Source: Actinomycetes bacterium (GTDB lineage Bacteria; Actinomycetota; Actinomycetes; Streptosporangiales; Streptosporangiaceae). From it: a stretch of DNA of 47,484 nucleotides. Shown piece after piece: positions 39,864 to 47,484 of this stretch. The first letter of the stretch is position 1. Every line of letters starts with the position of its first letter. A program made the translations under genes and the position numbers. Below the pieces are notes generated by a model. The model searched no databases. It was not told the DNA's origin and saw only the letters and a program-made list of their open reading frames with translations. The stretch covers positions 1-47,484 of the forward strand of contig JAOPYO010000480.1 in assembly GCA_025964575.1 (NCBI GenBank), read 5' to 3'.

Positions 39864-42077
39864 ATGAGTGAGAAGGGCCAGAACTCGAGGGGCGAGGGGC
39901 CCGTCGAGCGGCCGGACGCGAGCGGCACCGAGCGCTTCGGATCGCTCAGTGCCGCGAACCATGGCGCGTCTGCGACCGATGGTGATCGGCCGCAGGCTGG
40001 TGGGACGAGCGGGAAACGGCGCGGCCGAAAAGCGCGCTATGCCCGTCGCGCCGCGTTCGTGGTGTTCGGGACCTTTGGTCTGAGTGCGCTCGTATTCGTC
40101 ATCGCCTATCTGCTGACCCCGATCCCGTCGGCCAAGAGCGCGTCCATCGCCTCGGGCTCGGTGTTCTACTACTCCGACGGCACGACGCCATTCGCCCGTG
40201 AGGGCCCCAACCGCACGATCGTGGACCTGAAGAAGGTGCCCAAGGTGGTCCGGGACGCGGTGCTGGCGGCGGAGAACCGCAGCTTCTACCGTGATCCCGG
40301 AGTGTCCGTGCAGGGCACCGCCCGAGCCATGTGGTCGACGGTGTCCGGCGGCCAGGTGCAGGGCGGCTCCACCATCACCCAGCAGATGGTCCGCAACTAC
40401 TACAACGGGCTCAGCCAGGAACGCACGGTCTTCCGCAAGCTCAAAGAGATCATGATCTCGATGAAGGTCGGCAACGAGAAGTCCAAGGACTGGATTCTCG
40501 AGCAGTACCTCAACACGATCTATTTCGGCCGGGCCGCGTACGGCATCGAAGCCGCGTCCAAGGCGTATTTCGACCTGCCCGTAGAGAAGCTCACCGCCGC
40601 GCAGGGCGCCTATCTGGCCGCCGCGATCCAGCAGCCGACCTCGTTCGGGGCGGCTGCCAAGGCCGACCAACCGGCCGCCGAGGCCCGCTGGCATTATGTG
40701 CTCGACGGCATGGTGCAGCTGGGCTCCATCACCGCCTCCGACGCGGCCCAGATGAAGTTCCCCAAGCTCGCCAAGCAGAAGCTGACGAACACCCTCAAGG
40801 GCCAGATCGGCTATATGAAGAACATCGCCGTGAAGGAGCTGCAGGACCGCGGATACACCGAGGACGAGATCACTCGTGGCGGCCTCAAGATCCGCACCAC
40901 GTTCAACAAGGACCTCATGGCCGCCGCCGAGGCGACCGTCAAGGCCGATCTCCCCTCCGGGACCAGCAAGCAGATGCTGACCGGTCTGGTGTCGGTCGAC
41001 CCCTCGACCGGTGAGGTGAAGGCGTTCTACGGCGGCAAGAACTATCTGGACACGCAGCTCAGCACGTCCTTCGGGTCGTACGCGCAGGCAGGGTCGGGGT
41101 TCAAGCCGTATGTCCTGGCCGCCGCACTCGATCAGGGCATCAGCCTCGACTCCACCGTTGACGGCAGTTCCCCGCAGACCTTCGGCAACGCCCAGATCCA
41201 CAACGACAGCGATATCAGCTACGGCGAGGTCAACCTGATCAAGGCGACCCAGAGATCGATCAACACCGCCTACGTCAACCTCGGCCAGAAGGTCGGCCTG
41301 GACAAGGTCACCGCGATGGCCGAGGACATGGGCATCCCAGAGAAGCAGCTCACGGCCAACAGCGCCAACTCCGCGCCGTCCTTCCCGCTCGGCGTCGTCT
41401 CGCTCAGCCCCGCGCAGCAGGCCGGCGGCTTCGCCACCTTCGCCGCCGAAGGCGTCCACCACAGGACGCACGTCATCTACTCGGTGACCGACTCCAACGG
41501 TACGGAGCACAAGGTCAAGGACGAGAGCAACCGGGCCTTCGGCAAGCAGGTCGCCCGGGACGCCACCTATGCCATGACCCAGGTGGTCGAGTCCGGCACC
41601 GGCACCCGCGCTCAGCTGGACGACGGCCGGCCGGTCGCGGGCAAGACCGGCACCACGGACAAGGCCCGGGCGCTCTGGTTCAACGGCTTCATCCCGCAGC
41701 TGGCGACCTCAGTGGCCGTCTTCAACAGCAACCCGAACAAGCCCGTGACCATCCCGGGCTACTCGTCGTACGGAGGGTCACTGCCGGCTCAGATCTGGCA
41801 CGACTACATGACGGTGGCCACCCAGGACATGCCAATCAAGAACTTTGGGGACCCGACGTACTCCGGAGGTGGAGACAACACCTCTCCGCAGCAGGTCCCG
41901 ACGACGCGCCCGCCGCACACGGCGACCGCGGCTCCGACCCCGACCGTCCCGACGCACACGGCGAAGCCGCCGCAAACGTTCACACCGACACCTGGGCCGA
42001 CGAAGACGACGAAACCGACCAGGTCACCTACGCTGCCGCCCAAGGCGCCCACCGGCCGGACCCGGGAGACTCCCTGA
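39864..42077 (+). CDS. class A penicillin-binding protein (transglycosylase/transpeptidase)
   Basis: A 737-residue bifunctional peptidoglycan synthase. A cytoplasmic N-terminus is followed by one membrane segment (FVVFGTFGLSALVFVIAYLL). The glycosyltransferase 51 domain has its catalytic Glu in LAAENRSFYRDPGVS near residue 137, plus GGSTITQQMVRNYY. The transpeptidase domain has SxxK in GSGFKPYV near 411, SxN in RSINTAYVNLG near 464 and KTG in AGKTGTTDKA near 593. A Pro/Thr-rich tail ends the protein. It polymerises and cross-links the cell wall and is the target of beta-lactams. ATG at 39864 follows a run of G; an in-frame GTG at 39846 is less likely. The stop codon lies at the edge of a 13-bp tandem repeat. 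Confidence 0.95.
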   Translation: MSEKGQNSRGEGPVERPDASGTERFGSLSAANHGASATDGDRPQAGGTSGKRRGRKARYARRAAFVVFGTFGLSALVFVIAYLLTPIPSAKSASIASGSVFYYSDGTTPFAREGPNRTIVDLKKVPKVVRDAVLAAENRSFYRDPGVSVQGTARAMWSTVSGGQVQGGSTITQQMVRNYYNGLSQERTVFRKLKEIMISMKVGNEKSKDWILEQYLNTIYFGRAAYGIEAASKAYFDLPVEKLTAAQGAYLAAAIQQPTSFGAAAKADQPAAEARWHYVLDGMVQLGSITASDAAQMKFPKLAKQKLTNTLKGQIGYMKNIAVKELQDRGYTEDEITRGGLKIRTTFNKDLMAAAEATVKADLPSGTSKQMLTGLVSVDPSTGEVKAFYGGKNYLDTQLSTSFGSYAQAGSGFKPYVLAAALDQGISLDSTVDGSSPQTFGNAQIHNDSDISYGEVNLIKATQRSINTAYVNLGQKVGLDKVTAMAEDMGIPEKQLTANSANSAPSFPLGVVSLSPAQQAGGFATFAAEGVHHRTHVIYSVTDSNGTEHKVKDESNRAFGKQVARDATYAMTQVVESGTGTRAQLDDGRPVAGKTGTTDKARALWFNGFIPQLATSVAVFNSNPNKPVTIPGYSSYGGSLPAQIWHDYMTVATQDMPIKNFGDPTYSGGGDNTSPQQVPTTRPPHTATAAPTPTVPTHTAKPPQTFTPTPGPTKTTKPTRSPTLPPKAPTGRTRETP

Positions 42078-42115
42078 CCGCAGGCCTTAACCGCAGGCCT
42101 TAACCGCAGGCCTTG
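42077..42115. repeat. three tandem copies of a 13-bp unit
   Basis: Unit ACCGCAGGCCTTA is repeated at 42077, 42090 and 42103, the last copy differing in the final base. On the minus strand each unit carries the last codons and stop of the lipoprotein gene (Lys-Ala-Cys-Gly-stop), so the gene end has been copied twice downstream of itself. Confidence 0.9.
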
Positions 42116-42477
42116 GTGAGCCGTTGCGGCTGCGCGGCGAGCATCGCCGACAGCTGTGCGGTCTCACCGTTGGTCGTGATGGTGGTACTGAAGGAGCGCC
42201 ACGACCCGGCCATGTCCGTGAGGGCCTTCTTCAGCTGGGCGTCGTCGCTCTTCTTCGCGAGCCCGTCCAGCCTGGTCGCGAGGTCGCCGGACGCCTGCTG
42301 CCACTGGGCGGCCTGCGTCGGTGCGATGGTCCTCAGTTTGGTCGAGAAGTCACTGAAGGCCTTCTCGGTGTCGGCGCAGACCGCCGAGGTGTTACCGCCC
42401 ATCCCGCAGGCGGATACCGTCCCGATCATCGCCACCAGCACCGCGAGCCCCGCCCGCTGCCGTACCCCGTCGCGCAT
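42100..42477 (-). CDS. small secreted lipoprotein of unknown function
   Basis: A 125-residue lipoprotein. A basic start (MRDGVRQR) is followed by a hydrophobic run (AGLAVLVAMIGTVSAC) ending in lipobox VSAC. The mature part is helical (CADTEKAFSDFSTKLRTIA, QWQQASGDLATRLDGLAKK, QLKKALTDMAGSW) and ends TKACG. The two Cys at the ends of the mature part (VCADTE and KACG) could form a disulphide. ATG at 42477 is fixed by GGGAGAG just upstream; an open frame reaching 42693 would run into the divergent riboswitch and is rejected. No family is recognised, though such small helical lipoproteins are common in actinobacteria. It converges on the penicillin-binding protein gene. Confidence 0.8.
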   Translation of the reverse strand: MRDGVRQRAGLAVLVAMIGTVSACGMGGNTSAVCADTEKAFSDFSTKLRTIAPTQAAQWQQASGDLATRLDGLAKKSDDAQLKKALTDMAGSWRSFSTTITTNGETAQLSAMLAAQPQRLTKACG

Positions 42478-42565
42478 TCGCTCTCCCATCAGCCCGCGTA
42501 CAAACCAGTCCATACTGGCGCACGTCCCGACCACTGTGATGCAGCGAAGATCGGCGCGGTTCGGT

Positions 42566-42596
42566 TTGACGACCACCGGCCTGCTGTGGTTATCCT
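42566..42596 (+). promoter_or_regulatory. promoter of the riboswitch-aminotransferase transcript
   Basis: TTGACG (42566-42571) and TATCCT (42591-42596) with a 19-base spacer. A start site about seven bases later falls at the first bases of the riboswitch, which supports the assignment despite the long spacer. Confidence 0.55.
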
Positions 42597-42603
42597 CTGC
42601 ACA

Positions 42604-42682
42604 GGTCATGAGCGCCAGCGTCAAGCCCCGGCTCGCTGGCCGGCAACCCTCCCTCCGCGGCGGGGTGCCCCGGGTGAAGACC
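42604..42682 (+). ncRNA. SAM-IV riboswitch
   Basis: The leader shows the SAM-I/SAM-IV aptamer core. The outer stem pairs GGTC (42604-42607) with GACC (42679-42682). The block GCCAGCG...CGCTGGCCGGCAACCC, the pseudoknot-capable loop AGCCCCGG, and GGGGTGCCCCGGGTGA all match the actinobacterial SAM-IV consensus. The compact layout without a large fourth stem favours SAM-IV over SAM-I. It senses S-adenosylmethionine and is expected to switch off the downstream gene when SAM is abundant. A GC-rich hairpin (42685-42707) and a further GGACCC/GGGTCC pair lie between it and the ribosome site; with no T run, control may be at translation. Confidence 0.88.
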
Positions 42683-42684
42683 AG

Positions 42685-42707
42685 GCCGGGCACGATCGTG
42701 CCCCGGC
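42685..42707 (+). promoter_or_regulatory. hairpin after the riboswitch aptamer
   Basis: Stem GCCGGGCACGA / TCGTGCCCCGGC with one bulged C, immediately 3' of the aptamer. It may be the last stem of the SAM-IV fold or part of its expression platform. Confidence 0.55.
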
Positions 42708-42758
42708 AAGCGCGGACCCCTGGCGCTTTTCGCGGGTCCCGAACCGTGGAGGCCTGCC

Positions 42759-44066
42759 ATGTCCCCTGTCGCGACCACTCTGATCCCCGCCGATTCCGGT
42801 GCCGAGTCGTACATCCCGTGGGGTGGCCTGCGGGTCGTCGGTGCCGGCGCCCTGGCCCCGATCAACGGCGGCGGTACGGTCCCGTACGCCAACCTCGACT
42901 ACGCCGCCAGCGCCCCCTGTCTGACCGTGGTGCAGGACGCGATCACCGAGGCCCTGCCCTACTACAGCAGCGTCCACCGTGGAGCCGGCTACGCCTCGCA
43001 GGTGACGACGGACGCCTACGAGCGCGCCCGGGAGACCGTGCGGTCCTTCGTGGGCGCCTGGAAGCGCGACGCGGTGGTCTTCACCCGCAACACCACCGAC
43101 TCGATGAACCTCCTCGCCCACGCGCTCCCTCAGGGGACGACGGTGATCGTCTTCGAGACCGAGCACCACGCGACCCTGCTGCCGTGGCGCAAAGCGGTAC
43201 GGCTGCCCGCGCCCGCCACCCCGGCCGAGGCGGTCTCCGCCGCCGAGCGGGCACTGCGGGACGCACCGCAGGGCCCGCGGCTGCTGGTGGTCACCGCGGC
43301 GTCCAACGTCACCGGGGAGCTGTGGCCGATCGGGCAGCTCTCCAAGATCGCCCGCCGTCACGGGGCCCGGATCGCGGTCGACGCGGCCCAACTGGTCCCG
43401 CACCGGCCGATCGACATGACCGCGCTGGACCTGGACTACGTCGCGTTCTCGGGGCACAAGCTGTACGCACCGTTCGGCGCGGGGGTGCTGGTCGGGCGGA
43501 CCGACTGGCTGCGTGCGGCGGAGCCGTACCTCAAGGGCGGCGGCGCGACCGCGCACGTGGACCAGGAGACCACCTGGGCGACCGACCCGCAGCAGCGGCA
43601 TGAGGCGGGCACCCCCAACGTGCTGGGCGTGATCGCGCTGGCCGCGGCCTGTACGGCGCTGAGCGGGGCGGGCTGGGAAACATTGATCACCGAGGAGGAT
43701 CGATTGCTGACCCGGCTGCGGCGCGGGCTCGCCGCGATCCCCGGCCTCCAGGAACTCGGCCTCTGGGGCAGCGGAAATCCCCGGGTCGGGATCGTGTCAT
43801 TCGTGCTGGACGGCTGGAACGCGCGTGACCTGGCCCTTACGCTGTCCGAGGAGTACGGCATCGGGGTTCGGGATGGGAAGTTCTGTGCCCATCCGTTCGT
43901 CCGACGGCTGCTCGGCGTTGATTCGGACGGCTGCTCGAACGGCTCGGGCACCGCGGTACGCGCGAGCATCGGCGTCGGCACGACCACCGAACAGGTCGAC
44001 CGATTCGTGTCCGCCCTCGGCCGATTGGCTGACCGATACGGCGTTTGTAGCAGTTTGCCCATGTAG
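42759..44066 (+). CDS. class V aminotransferase (cysteine desulfurase-like fold), SAM-riboswitch controlled
   Basis: A 435-residue PLP enzyme of the class V group. Visible are YANLDYAASAPCLTVV at the start of the fold, VVFTRNTTDSMNLLAHAL, ETEHHATLLPWRKA (His stacking on PLP), VTAASNVTGELWPI, DAAQLVPHRPIDM (PLP Asp), and the PLP Lys in SGHKLYAPFGAGVLVG near 234. A SufS-type catalytic Cys is not obvious; FCAHPFVRRLL near residue 370 may supply one. The SAM riboswitch suggests a role in sulfur, cysteine or methionine supply, but the reaction is not established. ATG at 42759 has GGAGG six bases upstream. It is a single-gene transcript. Confidence 0.88.
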   Translation: MSPVATTLIPADSGAESYIPWGGLRVVGAGALAPINGGGTVPYANLDYAASAPCLTVVQDAITEALPYYSSVHRGAGYASQVTTDAYERARETVRSFVGAWKRDAVVFTRNTTDSMNLLAHALPQGTTVIVFETEHHATLLPWRKAVRLPAPATPAEAVSAAERALRDAPQGPRLLVVTAASNVTGELWPIGQLSKIARRHGARIAVDAAQLVPHRPIDMTALDLDYVAFSGHKLYAPFGAGVLVGRTDWLRAAEPYLKGGGATAHVDQETTWATDPQQRHEAGTPNVLGVIALAAACTALSGAGWETLITEEDRLLTRLRRGLAAIPGLQELGLWGSGNPRVGIVSFVLDGWNARDLALTLSEEYGIGVRDGKFCAHPFVRRLLGVDSDGCSNGSGTAVRASIGVGTTTEQVDRFVSALGRLADRYGVCSSLPM

Positions 44067-44148
44067 CGTAGGTAGGTCCGATGCGGCCTCGGGACAGCGT
44101 CACAAACCCAGCATTCACTGTCCGGGCGACCGCTAGCATGGTCAGGGG

Positions 44149-46599
44149 GTGGCGAACGTGGCCGAGGCGTGGGAGCCCGTATCCGAGGTCGAGCACCGGA
44201 TGAGCAGCGTGCTGCAGTCCGGCGACCAGGAGGCGTACTTCCGGCTGCTGGCGCAGGCCGAACTGCTCGTCCCGGTCCCCCCGGACCAGGTCGAGGACGT
44301 CCTCGCCAACCAGGCCCAGCCGTCCTGGCCGACCAGTGAGGCGGACGGCCGCACCCACGTGCTCGCCTACACCTCCCCCGAGGCGATGCGGGCCTGTCTC
44401 GGACCACGGTTCCAGCACTTCATGAAGTTGAAGTTCGGCGACATCGCCGGAGCCTGGCCGGACAACCGCTGGTGGCTGGCGGTCGACGCGGGACTGCCGA
44501 TCCAGGGACATCTGCCGTCCTGGTTCGTCCGGCAGCTCGCCGACGGGGACGCACGGCCGCCGCAGGCCGGGATCGGACCTGTGCGGATCCCGGTGCCCCG
44601 CCCGGCCTCCGAGCCGCCCCCCTGGGAGGCTCTGCCCGCCGAGGAGTTCGAGCCCGACGTTCTGCAATCCACCGGCGAGACCACTCCCCCGCCGGTTCCC
44701 GCGACGACCGCCGAACCCGCCGCTCCCACACCCGCCGCTCCCCCACCTGCTGCTCCCCCACCTGCCGAGGTGGGTTTCCAGCCGGCGGGCGAACTCGAGC
44801 GCGCGCTGCTCGAGGCGGGCGAGCGGGGCGACGACGACGCCTACATGAAGGTTCTGCTCGGCGCCGAGGTGCTGGTCCCGATCCCGGCCGACCTCGACGG
44901 GAACATGGAGACCGGGCCACACCCGGGCCGCCCGGATTTCCCCTGGCAACTCATCGAGACCGACGGGCGAACGGCGATCTCGATGTTCACCTCGGTGGAG
45001 CGGCTGCAGGAGGCCATCGGGACCGCGGAGTTCCTGCGGTTCCCGTTCGCCGTGGTCATCCGGCACTGGCCGAACGTCGCGTGGTCCCTGTCGGTCAACC
45101 CCGGCACGCCCGTGGGCGCGTCTCTCCCTGGCGAGCAACTGCCCGGCCTGGCCGAGTGGGCCGACCAGCAGAGTTCGCAGCGGATGGCCGAGCAGTTCGA
45201 GCCGCAGAACGACGTGGAGGAGCGGCTGTTCGACGCGATCACCCGCCGCGACCTCGACGCCTTCTTCAAGATCCTGCTGAGCGGGCAGGTGCTGGTGCCG
45301 GCCGAGGCGGAGACTCCGTGGGGCACCAAGCCCGACGACCCCGACTTCCCGTGGCTGACGGTGCCGGTGCAGAACCGGCCTTCGATCATGGCGTTCACCT
45401 CGCTGAAGTGGATGCACGACGCGATCGGGCAGTCCCGTTTCGTCATGCCGGAGGTCCACGACCTGGTGTCGGCCTGGGCGAACCCCGATTGGACGTTCGT
45501 TCTCAACCCGGGCACGCCGATCGACGCCACCGTGCCGGGCGACCAGGTCCGCGCGCTGGCCGACCGGCCCGAGTCTGCCGCGCCACCCGAATTCGAGCCG
45601 GGCAACCGCATCGACCAGGAACTCTTCGAAGCGGCAGAGGCCAACGACACCGACGCCTTCCTCCGGGTGCTGTTCGCCGCCAACGTACTGGTGCCGATCG
45701 CGGCGGACGCGCCTCTCGAGGTGACCCCGACGGAGCCGGAGTTCCGCTGGGACGCGGCGATGCGGGGTGAGTCCTCGGTGCAGGTGTTCACCTCGCTCGT
45801 ACGGCTCCGCGAGGCGCTCATCGGCTCGGAGTCGTCCGCCCGGTTCGTCTACACCGACTTCCGCGAGCTGATCCGCCACTGGCCGCGCGCCGAGTGGACC
45901 ATGCTGCTCAACCCGGGCACCCGGATCGGTGCGTCGCTGCGCGGCGACCAGGTCCACGCACTGAGCGAGTGGTCCGCCCAGGTCGGCCTGATGAAGTCCG
46001 CCGCCCAGGTGGAAACCCGATCCCAGCCGGTGCAGCCCGCACAGGCACCGGCCGAACCCGTTGCGGCGGCATCGCCGCTCCGATCCGGCGGCACGACACG
46101 GTCAGGTCCCGCGATCATGCAGAAGGTGCTGCCCGCGGGCCATGTCGCCTGGTATCTCGAGCAGGGGTACGACCGGGTCGGCGGATTCGTCCATCCCTCC
46201 TCGGACGTCAGCGACCTGCAGACTCCGGTCCAGCTCTACGAGGCACTCGGATTGCTCTACGAAGGGTCGCCGTTCTCCCTGGCGGACGAGGGCGCCTACA
46301 TCATGCGCTGGCCGGCGTACTGCGAGGACCTCTACCGGATCCCGTTCGGGGGCCAGACGGAAGAAGAACTGCGCGGCTGGGGCGATTCGGGCTGGGTGGT
46401 CGAGCAGGCGCCGTTCCAGGGCACCGGGTTCGCGTCCGGCAGCGGCGGAACCATCCGCGAGTACAAGGTCGACAGCACCCGGTTGCCGTACGGCGCGGAG
46501 ATGTACTACCTCGGCCGTGATCGCTCCGAGCGGTTCATCGCGATGTACGACCCGGACCAGCTGACCTGGCTGCAGTCTGAGACGGTGGAGACCCAATGA
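44149..46599 (+). CDS. large protein with four tandem SseB N-terminal-type domains
   Basis: An 816-residue soluble protein. Four copies of an SseB-like domain are seen at about 10-130, 210-345, 347-480 and 480-625. Each starts with a helix pair ending in a strand (AYFRLLAQAELLVPVP, AYMKVLLGAEVLVPIP, AFFKILLSGQVLVPAE, AFLRVLFAANVLVPIA), then an LxAFTS-type strand (MFTSVERLQEAIG, AFTSLKWMHDAIG, VFTSLVRLREALI), then a W-N/E-W-plus-LNPGTP strand. A Pro/Ala linker separates copies 1 and 2. A different C-terminal domain from about 655 (KVLPAGHVAWYLEQGYDRVG, LYEALGLLYEGSPFS, VDSTRLPYGAEMYYLGRDRS) is not recognised. SseB domains have no firm biochemical role. The start at 44149 (GTG) suits the family. 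A small partner gene follows after 22 bp. Confidence 0.85.
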   Translation: MANVAEAWEPVSEVEHRMSSVLQSGDQEAYFRLLAQAELLVPVPPDQVEDVLANQAQPSWPTSEADGRTHVLAYTSPEAMRACLGPRFQHFMKLKFGDIAGAWPDNRWWLAVDAGLPIQGHLPSWFVRQLADGDARPPQAGIGPVRIPVPRPASEPPPWEALPAEEFEPDVLQSTGETTPPPVPATTAEPAAPTPAAPPPAAPPPAEVGFQPAGELERALLEAGERGDDDAYMKVLLGAEVLVPIPADLDGNMETGPHPGRPDFPWQLIETDGRTAISMFTSVERLQEAIGTAEFLRFPFAVVIRHWPNVAWSLSVNPGTPVGASLPGEQLPGLAEWADQQSSQRMAEQFEPQNDVEERLFDAITRRDLDAFFKILLSGQVLVPAEAETPWGTKPDDPDFPWLTVPVQNRPSIMAFTSLKWMHDAIGQSRFVMPEVHDLVSAWANPDWTFVLNPGTPIDATVPGDQVRALADRPESAAPPEFEPGNRIDQELFEAAEANDTDAFLRVLFAANVLVPIAADAPLEVTPTEPEFRWDAAMRGESSVQVFTSLVRLREALIGSESSARFVYTDFRELIRHWPRAEWTMLLNPGTRIGASLRGDQVHALSEWSAQVGLMKSAAQVETRSQPVQPAQAPAEPVAAASPLRSGGTTRSGPAIMQKVLPAGHVAWYLEQGYDRVGGFVHPSSDVSDLQTPVQLYEALGLLYEGSPFSLADEGAYIMRWPAYCEDLYRIPFGGQTEEELRGWGDSGWVVEQAPFQGTGFASGSGGTIREYKVDSTRLPYGAEMYYLGRDRSERFIAMYDPDQLTWLQSETVETQ

Positions 46600-46621
46600 G
46601 CCCAGCGAGCGGAGCGCGGCC

Positions 46622-46996
46622 ATGAGTATGATCCGCGACGGCTTCATCGCGCGCTGGCGTGGCGTCGAGTACGAAGCCGGGCCCGGCCCCGACGGCGAGA
46701 CCCGGCTCTACGCCACAGAGCCCACAGAAGGCTTCGAGGAGATCCGTGCGGGGCGGCACCGTCGCATCGTGCCGACCACCGAGATCGACTCCCTGCGCTA
46801 CGTACGGACCGTTTGCAGCTGGAAGGGCGAACGCTTCATCATCGTGGGCGAGCACGAGACGTGGCTGCGGGTCGAGTACATCGGCGGCCGGGGACCGGTC
46901 GCCGAGCGGCTCGGTCTGGACCGGGTCGATCACGGAGTATGGCAAACCTGGGCGCCTCGGGCGGAAGTGCAAGATCTTCACGAGGAGTTGATCTAG
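46622..46996 (+). CDS. small hypothetical protein, partner of the four-SseB protein
   Basis: A 124-residue soluble protein without a recognised family. It is beta-rich: DGFIARWRGVEYEAGPGPD, GETRLYATEPTEGFEEI, VPTTEIDSLRYVRTVCSWKG and ERFIIVGEHETWLRVEYIGG. It ends in an acidic helix (AEVQDLHEELI). Compact size, lack of a signal peptide and position 22 bp after the large SseB-domain gene suggest a binding partner or immunity-like protein, by analogy only. ATG at 46622 follows GCGGAGCG. Confidence 0.7.
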   Translation: MSMIRDGFIARWRGVEYEAGPGPDGETRLYATEPTEGFEEIRAGRHRRIVPTTEIDSLRYVRTVCSWKGERFIIVGEHETWLRVEYIGGRGPVAERLGLDRVDHGVWQTWAPRAEVQDLHEELI

Positions 46997-47124
46997 CCGC
47001 AACTTAGACGCATCCTGCGACCCCGGTTGATTTGCTTCGCTGGCCGTGTTCGTCTGAGTGCATACGCTTTCTGTGGGTAGACCAGACCGAGCGAGCAAGG
47101 CGATATGACGGAGGTGCTGGGACT

Positions 47125-47484
47125 GTGCTCACTCGATCGGGGCAATATCCGATCTTGATAGGACTGGGCACGGCGGCGGTAGTGGCGGTCGCCACCATGC
47201 TGCCGGCGACAGCGCAAGGCACAGCCTCATCGAGCTGTAAGACGCCCTCGCCGACCCCTACGCCCTCGGCGACCCCTACGCCGACGTCCCCTACGCCCAC
47301 GACGCCCTCCACCGGCGCACGACTGACCTCCGCGTCGGCCTGCACGACACCGACGCCGACGCCGACACCGAGGCCGCCCGTGCTGGATGTCACGACCACG
47401 CCGGTCTCGGCGGCCGTGCATCCCGGTGACAAGGTCAGCGTGTTCGTCGTGGTCCACGCGAGCAACGCCATCGCGCGCAACGGG
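47125..47484 (+). CDS. secreted protein with Pro/Thr-rich linker (3' truncated by window edge)
   Basis: The frame is open to the right edge, 120 codons visible. A signal peptide (MLTRSGQYPILIGLG, then AVVAVATMLPATAQG) is followed by a Cys, a Pro/Thr/Ser-rich linker of about 50 residues with a second Cys (PTPTPTPRPP), and the first strands of a beta-sandwich-like domain (LDVTTTPVSAAVHPGDKVSV, then VFVVVHASN), as in CARDB or DUF11 adhesion domains. It is probably a cell-surface or cell-wall-associated protein. GTG at 47125 has GAGG ten bases upstream. The rest lies outside the window, so function stays open. Confidence 0.75.
   Translation, partial: MLTRSGQYPILIGLGTAAVVAVATMLPATAQGTASSSCKTPSPTPTPSATPTPTSPTPTTPSTGARLTSASACTTPTPTPTPRPPVLDVTTTPVSAAVHPGDKVSVFVVVHASNAIARNG

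Noticed and set aside
42478..42693. Upstream extension of the small lipoprotein gene
   Set aside because: It would overlap the divergent promoter and SAM-IV riboswitch, and it places about 70 residues before the signal peptide; the ribosome site supports 42477.
43837..45957. About 700-codon minus-strand frame opposite the SseB-domain gene
   Set aside because: It mirrors the high-GC third positions of the real gene, overlaps two recognised genes and has no recognisable domain.
1..47484. tRNA, rRNA, CRISPR, prophage, insertion sequence or origin
   Set aside because: No T-loop-like GGTTCGANTCC in a tRNA context, no regularly spaced repeats, no transposase or integrase motifs and no DnaA-box cluster were seen by reading; a tRNAscan or ISfinder search would be needed for a firm negative.

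Overview
The window is high-GC, gene-dense DNA with frequent GTG and TTG starts. It comes from a mycelial-type actinobacterium of the Streptomyces/Streptosporangiales kind. This is inferred from gene content: a conservon-type histidine kinase/DUF742/GTPase cluster, an S-adenosyl methyltransferase of the DUF574 type, an RsbW-like ATPase, a SAM-IV riboswitch, IclR and DeoR regulators, and many secreted or lipid-anchored proteins. No rRNA, tRNA, CRISPR array, phage or IS element was seen. Genus cannot be assigned.

Region by region. 1-2.6 kb: end of a D-aminoacylase-type amidohydrolase, an alpha/beta hydrolase and an aldo/keto reductase. 2.6-7.2 kb (minus strand): a secreted lamin-tail/endonuclease protein, a hypothetical gene, an NTF2-like protein, and two broken genes (an internally deleted short-chain dehydrogenase and the tail of a family 39 glycosyltransferase). 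7.2-17.2 kb: a sugar locus. A lipoprotein binding protein, two-domain ATPase and two permeases form a YtfQRT/YjfF-like importer operon. It is divergent from a secreted family 2 glycoside hydrolase with a LamG domain and is followed by an orphan second ATPase and a DeoR regulator. Recurrent CGATC-type sites in the control regions suggest the DeoR protein ties the unit together. 17.3-24 kb (minus strand): a membrane-anchored WD40 protein, RtcB RNA ligase, an Fe(II) dioxygenase translationally coupled to a predicted beta-barrel protein, an enoyl-CoA hydratase and an orphan PotD-like lipoprotein.

24-32.3 kb (plus strand): a conservon with kinase, DUF742 and GTPase but no Roadblock gene; a FUSC-family exporter; an orphan sensor kinase; and a decayed family 15 glycoside hydrolase. 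32.5-35.9 kb: an operon in which an RsbW-like ATPase reads in frame into an alpha/beta hydrolase, followed by a cytochrome P450 and an IclR regulator. 36-37.5 kb: phoU with a candidate PHO box, facing a DUF574 methyltransferase. 37.7-42.5 kb: a small membrane protein, a membrane-anchored tandem FKBP protein, a class A penicillin-binding protein and a small lipoprotein whose 3' end is a 13-bp tandem repeat. 42.5-47.5 kb: a SAM-IV riboswitch ahead of a class V aminotransferase, a protein with four SseB domains and its small partner, and the start of a secreted Pro/Thr-rich protein that leaves the window.

The strongest points for follow-up are the ATPase-hydrolase fusion, the Roadblock-less conservon, the sugar locus with its orphan ATPase, the four-SseB/partner pair, and the riboswitch-controlled aminotransferase.
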